In this document: in pieces, positions 1-7,632 of the stretch
Layout: each line of letters begins with the position of its first letter
Numbering within the stretch: position 1 is the first letter of the stretch
Virus record (IMG/VR): IMGVR_UViG_3300042945_001649
Location: 1-20,965 of that record
Length of the DNA: 20,965 nucleotides
DNA from: a virus
Reading direction: 5' to 3' (one strand)
The notes under the pieces: model-generated
What the model saw: only the letters and a program-made list of their open reading frames with translations
The model's database searches: none
Told to the model about the DNA's origin: nothing
Program-made: the position numbers and the translations under genes

Positions 1-2
1 GG

Positions 3-269
3 TGCGATAACCAATTTAGTCCAACAGTATCTTATCAGATATACTGCTCTACATCCTGTAGAGATCAAGCAACGAAGCAAAAAATTGCAGATAGATATAT
101 TCACACAAGAAGACAAAAGCGTGTTGGAAAAAATAGAAAGTGCAGAAGTTGTGATTTAGATTTATCAATATATAATGATGAGTCTCTTTGTAATAACTGC
201 CTAGTCGATCCAAAAGAAGTCAACAAAGCGCTAAAAGATATGAAGGGTATTGCAAATGGTAAAAAATAA
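3..269 (+). CDS. C-terminal fragment of a zinc-finger protein
   Basis: An open frame enters from the left edge and stops at 267-269, giving the last 88 residues of a protein whose start lies outside the window. It shows spaced cysteine pairs (CSTSC near residue 16, CRSC near residue 48 and CNNC near residue 64 of the visible part) separated by a strongly basic stretch, so it probably binds zinc and nucleic acid. Its stop overlaps the start of the resolvase gene by 14 bases, which suggests shared translation. The family is not recognised and the function is unknown. The cysteine spacing and good ribosome-site context of the next gene make it a likely real gene. Confidence 0.6.
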   Translation, partial: CDNQFSPTVSYQIYCSTSCRDQATKQKIADRYIHTRRQKRVGKNRKCRSCDLDLSIYNDESLCNNCLVDPKEVNKALKDMKGIANGKK

Positions 270-852
270 ATGGGGACTGGAAATTATTCCAGACACTATT
301 TGTGCTATTGATGCCAGCACTAATAGTCTTGCTTTTGCTATTTTTGATACCAAACAAAAAACATTAAAGTCAGTTGGAAAGATTAACTTTACAGGGAAAG
401 ACACCTATGAGAAGGTTATGGATGCTGGGAAAAAGGTAAGAGCATTTCTTGACATATATGGTGGATTTGATGCAATAGTAATTGAACATACTGTATTCAT
501 GAATAGCCCTAAGACTGCTGCAGATCTTGCATTGGTTCAGGGGGCTATTCTTGGAGCAGCAGGGCAGACTGGAACAACTGTAATTGGAAAGGTTGCACCA
601 ATCACCTGGCAAAACTTTATTGGCAATAAGAAAATTTCTAAAGATGAGAAACTATATATTAAGTCTCAAAATCCAGGAAAGTCAGAGTCGTGGCTTAAAT
701 CTCACGAAAGAGAACTGAGGAAGCAAAGAACTATTAGATATATTAATACTGTATACGATAGAACTATAACTGATAACGATGTGGCAGATGCGTGTGGAAT
801 TGGACATTGGGCATTGTCAAACTGGAGTAAGGCAATAGGAGTTGACAAATAA
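256..852 (+). CDS. RuvC-like Holliday junction resolvase
   Basis: This is a 198-residue RuvC/RNase H-fold nuclease, expected to cut branched DNA during phage recombination or before packaging. Visible acidic residues fit the family: D19 in CAIDAST on the first strand, E77 in VIEHT, and D175 and D178 in NDVADACGI at the C-terminal helix. Length is close to the usual 160-200 residues of phage RuvC-like proteins. The ATG at 256 is preferred over an in-frame TTG at 250, because AAGG at 244-247 lies 8 bases before 256 and only 2 before 250. It starts inside the end of the zinc-finger gene and precedes the terminase cluster by three small genes. Confidence 0.85.
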   Translation: MVKNKWGLEIIPDTICAIDASTNSLAFAIFDTKQKTLKSVGKINFTGKDTYEKVMDAGKKVRAFLDIYGGFDAIVIEHTVFMNSPKTAADLALVQGAILGAAGQTGTTVIGKVAPITWQNFIGNKKISKDEKLYIKSQNPGKSESWLKSHERELRKQRTIRYINTVYDRTITDNDVADACGIGHWALSNWSKAIGVDK

Positions 853-856
853 CGAT

Positions 857-1012
857 ATGGCTGCTAAACTATATACATCGGAGGCTTATATGCGTAAGAG
901 ATATCTTATGGATAAGAAGACACCAGAAGAGATTGCAAAGGAATGTGGATGCTCTTTAGAGACCATCTATGTCTACCTTGCTAAATTTGGACTAAGGAAG
1001 TCAAAAAGATGA
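857..1012 (+). CDS. Small helix-turn-helix-like protein
   Basis: A 51-residue basic protein starting four bases after the resolvase stop. Residues 20-48 (DKKTPEEIAKECGCSLETIY) have the shape of a helix-turn-helix of the kind found in resolvases and sigma-like regulators: a helix, a short Gly-Cys turn and a recognition helix followed by a basic tail. It probably binds DNA, either as a small regulator or as an accessory to the terminase. No strong ribosome site is visible, so translation may be coupled to the resolvase. Its TGA overlaps the next ATG in an ATGA junction. The fold call rests on pattern only. Confidence 0.6.
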   Translation: MAAKLYTSEAYMRKRYLMDKKTPEEIAKECGCSLETIYVYLAKFGLRKSKR

Positions 1013-1131
1013 ATAAAATTAAAAAGTTAGTTGTTGCTCTAACAATAGTGGGTGCAGTAGGTGTTTCTTATGCCCTATATACTTTAAGGGGATTGCCAGA
1101 TGCGTTTGATTGGGAGGAAGATGATGAGTGA
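1009..1131 (+). CDS. Small membrane protein with acidic tail
   Basis: A 40-residue peptide: a short basic start (MNKIKK), one hydrophobic helix over roughly residues 7-24, then a linker and a very acidic C-terminus (DWEEDDE). This predicts one membrane pass, with the direction of insertion set by the N-terminal lysines. It overlaps the preceding gene in ATGA and the following gene at 1124-1131, so three genes are translationally chained here. The acidic tail codons also carry the ribosome binding site (GGGAGGA) of the next gene, which constrains this C-terminus. Function is unknown. Confidence 0.6.
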   Translation: MNKIKKLVVALTIVGAVGVSYALYTLRGLPDAFDWEEDDE

Positions 1132-1366
1132 GAATTTAACTATCACAGTTGATCAAGTAAATCATCCACACCATTATACAACAGATCCATCTGGCGTTGA
1201 GTGCATTCAGATAACACGACATCGTAATTTTAACATTGGAAATGCATTTAAATATCTTTGGAGAGCAGGCCTTAAGGATGAGTCTAAGACTATACAAGAT
1301 CTTGAAAAGGCAATCTTTTATATCAAAGATGAAATCAATAGACTAGAGGGAAAATATGTCAACTGA
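1124..1366 (+). CDS. DUF3310 family protein
   Basis: An 80-residue protein with the DUF3310 pattern: VNHPHHYT near residue 12, GVECIQITRH near residue 23, then NAFKYLWRAGLKD and a helical tail with DLEKAIFYI. This family is common in phages, often near nucleotide metabolism or replication genes, and has no settled biochemical role. ATG 1124 is chosen over ATG 1121 and an in-frame GTG-type extension to 1100, because GGAGG at 1113-1117 sits 6 bases before 1124. Its stop overlaps the start of the small terminase gene by 11 bases. Confidence 0.85.
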   Translation: MSENLTITVDQVNHPHHYTTDPSGVECIQITRHRNFNIGNAFKYLWRAGLKDESKTIQDLEKAIFYIKDEINRLEGKYVN

Positions 1367-1889
1367 AGAAGATTTAGTAAAGCACCTTGATCAAGTAAAT
1401 CAAGTTGTTGAAGAGTATCTAAAAGGTAATGACCCAACAGTAATTTCAAAACAACTTTCCATACCAAGACAAAGAGTTGTAACCTTAATCAATGAGTGGA
1501 AGGTCATGGCTTCTGCTAATGATGCCATCCGTGCTCGTGCCAAAGAAGCACTCGCTGCAGCAGATACACACTATAGCAAGTTGGTCTCTAGAACGTATGA
1601 AGTAATTGATGAGGCATCTATGACTAATAACCTTAGTGCAAAGACTGCAGCAATTAAACTTGTAATGGACATTGAGTCTAAAAGAATTGATATGCTTCAA
1701 AAGGCTGGTCTTCTTGAGAACAAAGAACTTGCAGAAGAGATGATGGAAATTGAAAAACGTCAAGAGGTTTTGATGGCTATACTTAAAGACATTGCAGCAG
1801 AATATCCGCAGGTTCGTGATGACATTATGCGTAGACTATCTGCCGTATCTAAAAAAGATGAGGTAATAACTGTTGTCCACGGAGTTTAG
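1356..1889 (+). CDS. Terminase small subunit-like protein
   Basis: A 177-residue, mostly helical protein directly before and overlapping the large terminase gene by 17 bases, the classic place of the small terminase that recognises phage DNA for packaging. Residues 18-48 (YLKGNDPTVISKQLSIPRQR) look like a helix-turn-helix DNA-binding segment. Residues 60-150 are long amphipathic helices with many Glu, Lys and Met residues, fitting an oligomerising central domain. A GAGGG ribosome site lies just before the ATG at 1356. The assignment rests on the DNA-binding pattern, size and position, since small terminases are poorly conserved in sequence. Confidence 0.8.
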   Translation: MSTEEDLVKHLDQVNQVVEEYLKGNDPTVISKQLSIPRQRVVTLINEWKVMASANDAIRARAKEALAAADTHYSKLVSRTYEVIDEASMTNNLSAKTAAIKLVMDIESKRIDMLQKAGLLENKELAEEMMEIEKRQEVLMAILKDIAAEYPQVRDDIMRRLSAVSKKDEVITVVHGV

Positions 1890-3654
1890 CGATTTCTTTG
1901 AGGCACTGAAAGACAACCATTTTGCGGAAACCCCAGTAGATGCAAAGACGTTTGTTGAGGGTGAGCAATATCTCAACCAGCCAGGTCTATCAGATATACA
2001 ATATGATATTGTTGAGGCGATGAGTCAGATATATAGAAAAGAAGACTTGATAGACCTAATGGGTGCAGAAGAGGGTGCTAGGTATTATGAAAAATATACA
2101 AAGAATGAAGTAATTCTGCAACTCGGCAAGGGATCTGGAAAAGATTTTACATCAACCGTAGCATGCTCATATATCGTATATAAACTTCTATGCCTTAAAG
2201 AGCCAGCAAGATATTTTGGCAAGCCTGCAGGAGATGCTATTGACCTTATCAATGTGGCTATTAACGCACAACAGGCAAAGAATGTTTTCTTTAAAGGTTT
2301 TAAAACTAAGATTGAAAACTCTCCATGGTTTGCTGGAAAATTTTATGCAAAGGCTGACTCTATTGAGTTTGATAAATCAATCACTGTTTATTCTGGTCAC
2401 TCAGAAAGAGAATCTCACGAAGGTTTGAACCTTATACTCGCTGTTCTTGATGAAATTTCTGGCTTTGCATCTGAGATTGGTAGTGGTAATGATCAGGGAA
2501 AGACTGCAGAAAACATATATAAGGCTTTCCGTGCCTCTGTAGACTCACGATTCCCTGACCTTGGAAAGGTGGCTCTACTATCTTTCCCAAGATATCCTGG
2601 AGACTTTATATCAGAAAGATACGATGCAGTCATTGCTGAAAAAGAGGCTGTAGAAAAAGTTCATAAGTTTGTTATTAATCCACTATTGCCAGATGATGCA
2701 GTAGACAATACATTCGAGATTTCGTGGGATGAAGATCACATTATCTCTTATAAGTATCCAGGAGTGTTCGCATTAAAACGTCCAACATGGGAAGTAAATC
2801 CTACAAGAAAGATTGATGATTTTAAAATTGCTTTTATGACTGATCTAGGTGATGCCATGCAAAGATTTGCCTGCGTCCCAACATTTGCATCAGACGCTTT
2901 TTTTAAGCAGATAGAAAAAGTAAGAAATTGTATGGTATCAAGAAACCCAATTGACACATTTAAAAGGTTTGATGAAAACTTTAAGCCAGACCCAAATAAA
3001 ATATACTATGTTCACGCAGATCTTGCACAAAAACACGATAAGTGTGCAGTTGCAATTGCCCATGTTGATAAGTGGGTTAATGTTCAAGTAATTAAAGATT
3101 ACGAACAGGTTGCACCAATTGTTGTTGTCGATGCCGTTGCATGGTGGGAACCAAAAATTGAAGGACCTGTTAACCTATCTGAGGTTAAGCAATGGATTCA
3201 AAACCTTCGTAGACTTGGGTTTAATATTGGAATGGTTTCCTTTGACCGCTGGCAGTCCTTTGATATTCAGAACGAGTTGAAGCAGGTTGGAATGAGAACT
3301 GATACTGTTTCTGTTGCTAAAAAACATTATGAAGATATGGCAATGTTAGTATATGAAGAAAGACTTCTTATGCCAGCCATCGAACTTCTATTCGACGAAC
3401 TAACACAGTTAAAGATTATGAAAAATGACAGAGTTGACCATCCACGCAAAAAGTCAAAGGACTTGGCTGATGCGGTGTGTGGAGCAATTTTTGGGGCAAT
3501 ATCACATACCCCAAGAGACCTTAACCTTGAGGTTGATATTCACACTATTAGTGATCGACCAAAGCAAGTTGACAGGCCTGAAGACAATGTGATACAATAT
3601 AAATCTATGCCAAACGATGTAAAAGATTATTTGGATAGATTCAATCTACTATAA
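1873..3654 (+). CDS. terL: Terminase large subunit
   Basis: A 593-residue packaging motor with ATPase and nuclease parts. The Walker A motif is GKGSGKD at residues 85-91, with lysine 90, and Walker B is LILAVLDE at 187-194, with D193 and E194. The C-terminal RNase H-like nuclease shows its three acidic positions: D383 in HADLAQKHD, D458 in SFDRWQS and D533 in DLADAV. Length is typical for phage large terminases. The start is a TTG at 1873 inside the small terminase gene, giving overlapping and probably coupled translation. Unlike many phages, no portal gene follows; exported proteins come next. The end of the gene holds a promoter for the next unit. Confidence 0.95.
   Translation: MSTEFSDFFEALKDNHFAETPVDAKTFVEGEQYLNQPGLSDIQYDIVEAMSQIYRKEDLIDLMGAEEGARYYEKYTKNEVILQLGKGSGKDFTSTVACSYIVYKLLCLKEPARYFGKPAGDAIDLINVAINAQQAKNVFFKGFKTKIENSPWFAGKFYAKADSIEFDKSITVYSGHSERESHEGLNLILAVLDEISGFASEIGSGNDQGKTAENIYKAFRASVDSRFPDLGKVALLSFPRYPGDFISERYDAVIAEKEAVEKVHKFVINPLLPDDAVDNTFEISWDEDHIISYKYPGVFALKRPTWEVNPTRKIDDFKIAFMTDLGDAMQRFACVPTFASDAFFKQIEKVRNCMVSRNPIDTFKRFDENFKPDPNKIYYVHADLAQKHDKCAVAIAHVDKWVNVQVIKDYEQVAPIVVVDAVAWWEPKIEGPVNLSEVKQWIQNLRRLGFNIGMVSFDRWQSFDIQNELKQVGMRTDTVSVAKKHYEDMAMLVYEERLLMPAIELLFDELTQLKIMKNDRVDHPRKKSKDLADAVCGAIFGAISHTPRDLNLEVDIHTISDRPKQVDRPEDNVIQYKSMPNDVKDYLDRFNLL
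3569..3598 (+). promoter_or_regulatory. Promoter for the exported protein at 3670
   Basis: TTGACA at 3569-3574 and TACAAT at 3593-3598 are separated by 18 bases, with TGTGA just before the -10. The predicted start point near 3605 lies inside the last 50 bases of the terminase gene, so the exported-protein gene would have its own strong promoter and a leader of about 65 bases. Confidence 0.6.
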
Positions 3655-3669
3655 AGAAAAGGAAAATAA

Positions 3670-4770
3670 ATGAATTCATTTAAGAAAATCTCAATTGCTA
3701 CTGCTGCAGCCCTAGCAATCGTTGGACTTTCTGTAGCACCATCTTCGGCAGCACCTCTTGCCGTTACGGTTGCAACAGTAACTAACGCTACTACAGCAGC
3801 AGCACCAGCAACAGTTGCGGTGCCAGCAGCAAACCAGATTACATCTGGAACATCTGTAGCACTAGCAGCAACAGCAGATACAGGAACAGTCGTTTCTTTT
3901 ACTGCTTCATCAACCGTTAAGTTGGTTACAGCACTACACACATCAAGTGCACCAGTTTCAGTTGCTTCAGGAGTATCAACTCTTTCAGTAACATCTGCTG
4001 GAGCAGCAATTACAGTATATGCTTATACAACAACAACAGCAGTTGGATCAGTTACCATTGTAAATGGCTCATACTCAACTATCGTATACATTAAGGGAAC
4101 ACCAGGAGCAGCATCAAATGTTGCAGTTTCAGTCCCTTCAGCAACAGCAGTTGGAACAATTCCAACAATCACAGTTTCAGCAACAGATGTTTTTGGAAAC
4201 GCAATCGCAACAGGTGAGACAATTACTGCTACAGTAATCGGATCAACATTTGCTGATGGTTCATCTACAAAGAATCTAGTTACCACAACAACAGCAGAGA
4301 ACGCAGCAGACTCAACTCTAGTAGTTGGATCAAAGACTGCAGCACTTGCTACAGCAGTAGTAGGAACAATTCAGGTTGTTGTTACTGGTGTTGCATCAGC
4401 AGCAACAGTTACTGGTCTTCCAGCACCAGTTAAGGCAGCAACAGCATCATTTACTGTTTCAGACCTTAATGGAACAATTGCTAAGTTGACTGCAGACCTT
4501 GCAGCAGAAAAGGCTGGTCGTGCACTTGATGCTCAGGCAGCAGCAAATGCTCTTGCAGCAGAACGTGCTGGTCGTGCAGCAGATAAGGCAGCAGCAGACA
4601 AGGCGCTTGCAGATGCAATTGCTAAGTCAGTAACAGATTCAGCAACTGCTAAGGCAGCAGCAGATGTTGCTCTAAAGGCAGCAGCAGCAACTTACAAGGC
4701 AGAGTATAACGCTCTTGCTAAGAAGTGGAATGCAAAGAATCCAAAGGCTAAGGTTGCTCTAAAGAAGTAA
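3670..4770 (+). CDS. Exported Ala/Thr/Val-rich protein with C-terminal coiled coil
   Basis: A 366-residue protein with a Sec signal peptide: basic start (MNSFKK), hydrophobic core over residues 8-22 and a likely cut after SSA near residue 28. Residues 30-260 are rich in Ala, Thr, Val and Ser with repeated strand-like stretches, suggesting beta-sandwich surface domains. Residues 265-345 switch to Ala/Lys/Asp-rich helix with repeated AAE-AGRA units, and the tail is basic (KNPKAKVALKK). No catalytic motif is seen. It has its own promoter, a GGA-type ribosome site and a strong terminator, so it may be made in large amounts. A host-surface or virion-surface role is inference. The family is not recognised. 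Confidence 0.8.
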   Translation: MNSFKKISIATAAALAIVGLSVAPSSAAPLAVTVATVTNATTAAAPATVAVPAANQITSGTSVALAATADTGTVVSFTASSTVKLVTALHTSSAPVSVASGVSTLSVTSAGAAITVYAYTTTTAVGSVTIVNGSYSTIVYIKGTPGAASNVAVSVPSATAVGTIPTITVSATDVFGNAIATGETITATVIGSTFADGSSTKNLVTTTTAENAADSTLVVGSKTAALATAVVGTIQVVVTGVASAATVTGLPAPVKAATASFTVSDLNGTIAKLTADLAAEKAGRALDAQAAANALAAERAGRAADKAAADKALADAIAKSVTDSATAKAAADVALKAAAATYKAEYNALAKKWNAKNPKAKVALKK

Positions 4771-4786
4771 CTTAACCAAACATTAA

Positions 4787-4816
4787 AGGGGCTATCAATC
4801 TGGTAGCCTCTTTTTT
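4787..4816 (+). terminator. Intrinsic terminator
   Basis: An 11-base stem (AGGGGCTATCA with TGGTAGCCTCT, two G-U pairs) closes a 3-base loop and ends in a run of T at 4811-4816. It ends the transcript of the exported protein, just before the promoter of the PA14 gene. Confidence 0.85.
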
Positions 4817-4827
4817 GTGCAATAAAA

Positions 4828-4836
4828 TGGTATAAT
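4828..4836 (+). promoter_or_regulatory. Extended -10 promoter of the PA14 gene
   Basis: TGGTATAAT is a perfect extended -10 element placed 12 bases after the T-run of the terminator. No good -35 is visible, as is usual for extended -10 promoters. The expected start point is about 4843. Confidence 0.65.
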
Positions 4837-4843
4837 TATCCTA

Positions 4844-4858
4844 ACAGACATAGTCTGT
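4844..4858 (+). promoter_or_regulatory. Small hairpin at the predicted mRNA 5' end
   Basis: ACAGAC and GTCTGT form a perfect 6-base stem around ATA, starting at or one base after the predicted transcription start. It could protect the mRNA 5' end or mark a protein site on DNA. Which one is not shown by the sequence. Confidence 0.4.
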
Positions 4859-4874
4859 CCAAGGGGGAAGAGGT

Positions 4875-7124
4875 ATTAAAAGATTACTACGCATATTTTT
4901 AGTGGTATCACTTGCTCTATTTCCCCTTCTTTTAGGCATTGAGAAGGCTCACGCAGCAGATGGCTTGACTGCCCAAGTATATAGTGTCAATGGTCAGAAT
5001 AATGCTCCGTATATACCACAAGGAGCCTCTCCAGTAAGAACAGTAAATGTCCCAAATGTAAACTTTCAGTGGGGATCTGGGTCAGTTCTTGGAGGACCAT
5101 CAGAGGATGTTATAGTAAGATTTACTGGATCTATACTTAGTAATACAACTCAAAATATATCATTTTTAGCAACAGCAGACGACGGAACAAGGCTCTATCT
5201 TGATGGAGTATTGATAACTGATGACTGGTTTGATAAGGGTGGCGGAGGAACCACCAGCGCCCCAATTTCCTTTACAGCAGGAGTGCCAAAGACAATAGAA
5301 TTAATGTATTATGAAAATGGTGGGGGAGCCAATGTATTCCTGTATTGGGATCAATCTGGATCTATGGACATTATTCCAGCATCAGCATTTACCTCACAGG
5401 CAGCACCAGTAATAAAAACAATAGGTGCTCCAAGAAATCTTACAGTTGTAGATGGTTCTACTGCCACCGTCCTTACATGGGAAGCGCCTAACACTGGTAA
5501 CACTCAGCCAGAAAGATATGCTATTTCTTTTAGCGCAGATGGTGGGGGATGGGGAATAGCAACAGGAAATGTTGGAGATGCTAATGCTCTCAATACAACC
5601 ATAACAATTAATCACTCAGTCCTAGAGCAGTTAAAGCCAAGTGGCACAACATGGACATTCAGCATAAGGTCTGATAACGACACAAACAGTCTATACTCTG
5701 AATCATCTAACCAAGTAACGATTAAAATTGGTAAGACTCAAGCAGAAAAGGATGCTGAGGCTGCTGCTATATTGGCAGCACAACAAGAATCAGATAGACA
5801 GGCAGCAGCAAATACTGCAGTGTCTAATTATGAGACACAAACAGTAAACACATTAGAGCAGGTAGCAATTGCAGAAGCATTAAGATTATTAGCAGATTCA
5901 GCAACATCGATTGTTATCAATGAAAGTGTAAAGTCATCACTGCAGTCAAGAATAGATTCAAAAACAGCAACAGTTTTATCAGCAAAATCATCATTAACTC
6001 AAGCAAAACTTGAGGCTGAGGCAGCAGCATTGTTAGCAGCCCAACAGGAAGCAGCGAGGCTTGAAGCAGAAGCAGAAGCAGCAAGACAGGCTGCAATAGC
6101 AGCAGAGGCTGCTAGAGTTGAAGCAGAAAGACAGGCAGCACTTGCAGAAGCAGCAAAAGTTAAAGCAGAGCAAGATCGCTTGGCTGCTATCGAAGCAGCA
6201 AGAATTCAGGCAGAAATAAATGCCAAGGCAGAGGCAGATAGAATTGCTGCAGAACTTGCTGCTAAGAAGGCTGAAGAAGAAAGAATTGCAGCCGAAATTG
6301 CAAAGGCTAAGGCCGAAGAAGAGGCAAGACTTGCTGAGGAAGCCAGACTAAAGGCTGAAGCAGAAGCAAAAGCAGCAGAAGAAGCAAGATTAAAAGCAGA
6401 AGCAGAAGCAAAAGCCAAGGCTGAAGAAGAGGCTCGTTTAGAAGCGGAGAGAATTGCTGCTGAGGAAGCCAAAGCGAAGGCAGAGGCAGAAGCCAAAGAA
6501 AAGGCTGAGCAAGATGCAAAGAAGTTAGCAGAGCAAAAGGCTGCTGAGGAAGCAAAAGCAAAAGCGGAAGCAGAAAAACTTGCAGCAGAAGAGTCTGCTA
6601 AAAAAGCAGAAGAAGAAAGACTAGCAAAGATTGCTGAAGAAGCAAAGGCTGGAAAAGAATTATCTAAAGAAGAAGTTGCAGCAGTTGTAGAGTCATTAGT
6701 TGCAGATTTAAAACCAGGAGAATCACTATCAGCAGCACAAGTGCAGGCATCTGGAATTTCATATTCACAACTTCCACCAGAAACACCAGTCGAGGTTCGC
6801 ACAGATGAAAACGGAAATGCCCTTGTAATAACTGCAGAAGTTGCTGCACAAGTTGAATTAGTTCAAGATCCAGGAGCATTATTAGAGGCAGCATTAACTG
6901 ATCCAGGAGCAGCATTAGCAGCACTTGGAAGTATTGGTGCAGATATGACTGAAGAAGAAAGAGAAGAAGCAACCGATATGGTTGTTGCAACAGTTGTAGC
7001 AGCAGGTGCAGCAATTAATGCAGCAGCAGTTGCAACAGGAGGATCAACAGGCGGAGGAAGTTCTGGTGGGGGTGGCGCTTCAGGTTCCAACTCACCAGGT
7101 TCAAGAGGAGGTAGAAGATGGTAA
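4875..7124 (+). CDS. Exported PA14-FN3-coiled-coil surface protein with probable ATT start
   Basis: A 749-residue protein. Residues 1-27 form a signal peptide with a basic start (KRLLR) and cut site AHA. Residues 30-178 are a PA14 domain, with its hallmark DDGTRLYLDG and a WD-containing last strand; PA14 domains often bind carbohydrate. Residues about 182-285 fit a fibronectin type III domain (APRNLTVVDG, LTWEAP). Residues about 287-610 are a very long Ala/Glu/Lys coiled coil of TolA style. An Ala-rich hydrophobic stretch near 705-725 and a Gly/Ser tail ending in RRW follow. The start is taken as ATT 4875, with AAGGGGG 7 bases upstream. GTG 4902 would lose the basic signal segment and has no ribosome site. 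A fibre or adhesin-like role is inferred. Confidence 0.85.
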   Translation: MKRLLRIFLVVSLALFPLLLGIEKAHAADGLTAQVYSVNGQNNAPYIPQGASPVRTVNVPNVNFQWGSGSVLGGPSEDVIVRFTGSILSNTTQNISFLATADDGTRLYLDGVLITDDWFDKGGGGTTSAPISFTAGVPKTIELMYYENGGGANVFLYWDQSGSMDIIPASAFTSQAAPVIKTIGAPRNLTVVDGSTATVLTWEAPNTGNTQPERYAISFSADGGGWGIATGNVGDANALNTTITINHSVLEQLKPSGTTWTFSIRSDNDTNSLYSESSNQVTIKIGKTQAEKDAEAAAILAAQQESDRQAAANTAVSNYETQTVNTLEQVAIAEALRLLADSATSIVINESVKSSLQSRIDSKTATVLSAKSSLTQAKLEAEAAALLAAQQEAARLEAEAEAARQAAIAAEAARVEAERQAALAEAAKVKAEQDRLAAIEAARIQAEINAKAEADRIAAELAAKKAEEERIAAEIAKAKAEEEARLAEEARLKAEAEAKAAEEARLKAEAEAKAKAEEEARLEAERIAAEEAKAKAEAEAKEKAEQDAKKLAEQKAAEEAKAKAEAEKLAAEESAKKAEEERLAKIAEEAKAGKELSKEEVAAVVESLVADLKPGESLSAAQVQASGISYSQLPPETPVEVRTDENGNALVITAEVAAQVELVQDPGALLEAALTDPGAALAALGSIGADMTEEEREEATDMVVATVVAAGAAINAAAVATGGSTGGGSSGGGGASGSNSPGSRGGRRW
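6310..6460 (+). repeat. 14-residue repeats in the coiled coil
   Basis: Within the PA14 gene a 42-base unit is repeated imperfectly, coding EEARLKAEAEAKA-type segments. An identical 16-base piece (AAGCAGAAGCAAAAGC) recurs at 6358-6373 and 6400-6415, exactly 42 bases apart. Fourteen residues equal two heptads, so unit gain or loss would keep the coiled coil in register. Confidence 0.7.
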
Positions 7125-7300
7125 GAATAGTAAAAAATATAATCAAAGACCTAATTGACCAAGCATGGACCCTTCTTGGTATGTTTATTGCTTGGGTAGT
7201 TTTGGACGGTAGTGCTAAGACTATTGTTGGTTATGGAATCATAGCAACAACAGCCCTATGGATACTGACTAGTCCGATTAGAAATAGAGAGGAGGACTAA
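7118..7300 (+). CDS. Small two-pass membrane protein
   Basis: A 60-residue protein with an amphipathic start (MVRIVKNIIKDLIDQA), two hydrophobic segments near residues 17-30 and 35-52, and a charged tail (RNREED). It overlaps the PA14 gene by 7 bases. Its ribosome site GGAGGT lies in the codons for the GGRRW end of the PA14 protein, which ties the two genes together. It may be part of a lysis or membrane-anchor set with the next gene. No family is recognised. Confidence 0.7.
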   Translation: MVRIVKNIIKDLIDQAWTLLGMFIAWVVLDGSAKTIVGYGIIATTALWILTSPIRNREED

Positions 7301-7301
7301 A

Positions 7302-7586
7302 ATGGCAACTAAGAAAGTAGAAGTGGCTCCTAAAAAGGAACACCCACAAAAGGCTCTCCCAAATGTTTTGATGCGTATCGTAGCAGTATTCGCCGCTTCT
7401 GGTCTATCAGTGCTTGGCGCTGGAGCAGTAGTAGGAATTGACACAATTCAGGCAGTTATGCTTGCAGGACTATTAGGCGTAGCAACAGTCGTTGAAAGGC
7501 TGGCAAGGGCTTTTTTGGACGATGGAAAACTTACAATCGCAGAAATAAATGATGCATTTAAGACTGTAGATAAAAAGGCTAATTAG
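7302..7586 (+). CDS. Holin-like membrane protein
   Basis: A 94-residue protein with a Lys-rich start, two hydrophobic segments near residues 24-46 and 50-68 joined by a short GID turn, and an acidic-helical tail (DDGKLTIAEINDAF). Size and layout match small phage holins, which form the membrane lesions that release endolysin. A GGAGG site sits just before the ATG, and the gene follows the 60-residue membrane protein after one base. The endolysin gene is 3.3 kb downstream. A holin call is plausible but rests on topology. A second candidate lies at 17642. Confidence 0.55.
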   Translation: MATKKVEVAPKKEHPQKALPNVLMRIVAVFAASGLSVLGAGAVVGIDTIQAVMLAGLLGVATVVERLARAFLDDGKLTIAEINDAFKTVDKKAN

Positions 7587-7602
7587 TCATTATTGACGGT
7601 AG

Positions 7603-7632
7603 TTGACAGCCCTCTCTGGGCAGTGGTATACT
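7603..7632 (+). promoter_or_regulatory. Consensus promoter for the Ntn hydrolase gene
   Basis: TTGACA at 7603-7608 and TATACT at 7627-7632 with an 18-base spacer and a TGG extension. The predicted start point is near 7639, about 25 bases before ATG 7664. The whole -10 region lies inside the loop of an inverted repeat. Confidence 0.75.

Noticed and set aside
250-255. TTG start for the resolvase
   Set aside because: The ribosome site is only 2 bases away, while ATG 256 has proper spacing.
842-870. TTGACA with a TAAACT at 17 bases, possible promoter
   Set aside because: The -10 is weak and lies inside the HTH gene after its start, so it would not serve that gene; it is probably coding sequence.
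3627-4286. Minus-strand Val/Ala-rich frames opposite the exported protein at 3670
   Set aside because: They mirror the Ala/Thr codons on the plus strand, which has the signal peptide, promoter and terminator.
4902-4904. GTG as start of the PA14 gene
   Set aside because: No ribosome site precedes it and the basic part of the signal peptide would be lost.
6300-6500. CRISPR-like array from short repeats
   Set aside because: The repeats have no unique spacers and are plainly coding coiled-coil heptads.
6206-7090. Long minus-strand frames of Ala/Ser and Leu type opposite the PA14 gene
   Set aside because: They are low-complexity shadows of the repeated Ala/Glu/Lys codons, with no ribosome site, promoter or domain.
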